Source of the DNA: SAR92 clade bacterium H231
GTDB taxonomy: Bacteria > Pseudomonadota > Gammaproteobacteria > Pseudomonadales > Porticoccaceae
NCBI GenBank assembly: GCA_025153775.1
Contig: JAOALC010000004.1
Location: 434,001-498,000, forward strand
Direction of reading: 5' to 3'
Length of the DNA stretch: 64,000 bases
This document shows positions 57,711 through 64,000 of the stretch, one piece after another. Made by a program: the position numbers and the translations under genes. The notes below the pieces were generated by a model, which saw only the letters and a program-made list of their open reading frames with translations, made no database searches and had not been told where the DNA came from. The first letter of the stretch is position 1. Each line of letters begins with the position of its first letter.

Positions 57711-58765
57711 TTAGTTTGCAGAAAATTTGTGAACAGCTTCAATAAAGACCTTTGCATGCTGCGGATCTATATCTGGTGTGATGCCATGACCCAGATTAAA
57801 GATATGCCCATTCCCAGCGCCGAAGGAAGCCAAAATACCTTGCACCTCGCGCTCAATCGTCGCCGGATCTGCACGCAGTATCGCCGGATCCATATTGCCT
57901 TGCAGGGCTACTTGGTCGCCGACTCTTTTCTTGGCCGCGCCAATATCCATGGTCCAGTCTAGGCCCAGGGCATGACAGCCTGTATCAGCCATAGCTTCCA
58001 GCCACAGGCCTCCACCTTTGGTAAATAGAATCACCGGCACATCTCGGCCATCGGCCTGCTTGATCAAGCCACTGACTATCTTTTGCATATAGGCCAGAGA
58101 GAATTCCTGATAGGCGGCATGACTGAGCGCCCCACCCCAGGTATCAAAAATCTGTACCACCTGAGCACCGGCAACAATCTGCGCATTCAGGTAATCGATT
58201 ACCGATAGCGCCAGCTTGTCTAAAAGCTGATGCATTAGCTCCGGCTGGGTATAGAGCATAGTCTTGGCACGAGCGAAATCACGGCTGCTCTGGCCTTCAA
58301 TCATATAGGTAGCCAATGTCCAGGGGCTGCCGGAGAAACCAATTAATGGCACCCGGCCCTGCAGTTCACGACGAATCATGCTGACTGCATCAGTGACATA
58401 GGACAGATCAGAGGCTGTATTAATCACCTGTAGTTGCTCGATGTCCGCTTCCGTGCGCACTGGCTTGCGGAATTTGGGACCCTCGCCCTCTTCAAAATAG
58501 AGCCCCAGACCCATGGCATCCGGAATGGTGAGAATATCAGAGAAGAGAATCGCCGCATCTAACTCGTAACGCTCCAGGGGCTGAAGTGTGACTTCGCAGG
58601 CCAGTTCAGTATTCTTGCACAGGCTCATAAAGTCGCCTGCCTGGGCGCGTGTGGCACGATACTCGGGCAAGTAGCGGCCAGCCTGGCGCATCATCCACAC
58701 CGGCGTGCGATCTACAGGTTGACGCATCAGCGCCTTTAAAAAACGATCATTCTTTAGTTCAGACA

Positions 58766-58766
<1 letters not shown>
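57711..58766 (-). CDS. hemE: Uroporphyrinogen decarboxylase
   Basis: Converts uroporphyrinogen III to coproporphyrinogen III; 351 residues, family length. Seen: the N-terminal [17 protein letters not shown] signature with the key Arg residues, [15 protein letters not shown] with the catalytic Asp, [17 protein letters not shown], and NLGHGITPD at the end. It overlaps gltD by 1 nt, so it is probably transcribed with gltBD. Confidence 0.98.

Positions 58767-64000
<5,234 letters not shown>

Overview
The window looks like the chromosome of an aerobic marine gammaproteobacterium, most like the SAR92/Porticoccaceae type. That placement is inferred from gene order and protein style; no 16S gene is present. 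Nearly all sequence is coding and most genes lie on the minus strand. I found no tRNA, rRNA, CRISPR array, insertion sequence or phage gene.

Left third (1-19952): methylated-glycine and one-carbon catabolism. It holds heterotetrameric sarcosine oxidase genes (soxB-soxD-soxA; soxG would lie outside the left edge) and two convergent GlxA-type AraC regulators. A tightly packed minus-strand operon follows: a dimethylglycine-dehydrogenase-like flavoprotein, a non-pyrrolysine MttB-family methyltransferase, a B12-binding corrinoid protein, DUF1638, a small 'virulence factor' family protein, a MetV-like Cys-rich protein, MetF, a methyl-THF:corrinoid methyltransferase and a RamA-like ferredoxin/ASKHA corrinoid activator. 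Formate-THF ligase (fhs) and an RlmA-like methyltransferase diverge from it. Together these could demethylate a trimethylated substrate, most likely glycine betaine, stepwise to dimethylglycine, sarcosine and glycine, with all carbon passing to tetrahydrofolate. The first step would use a corrinoid, O2-independent enzyme rather than the Rieske monooxygenase GbcAB, which is not seen here. This cluster is the strongest candidate for a little-described system.

Middle (19959-38041): a cytoplasmic histidine kinase lacking the usual phospho-acceptor His, a small HTH regulator, a plant-type glycerate kinase, a CBS-domain protein, and the complete 13-gene nuo operon (NuoA-N, with NuoC and NuoD fused). 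A palindromic repeat element lies between nuoI and nuoJ.

Right third (38498-64000): purA, hisZ, a DUF2065 gene, hflC, hflK, hflX, hfq, miaA, mutL, amiC, tsaE, nnr, queG, orn, rsgA, a rhodanese and psd. This resembles the block near 94 min in E. coli. It is followed by a degenerate HD-GYP protein, hemE, gltD and a 5'-truncated gltB.
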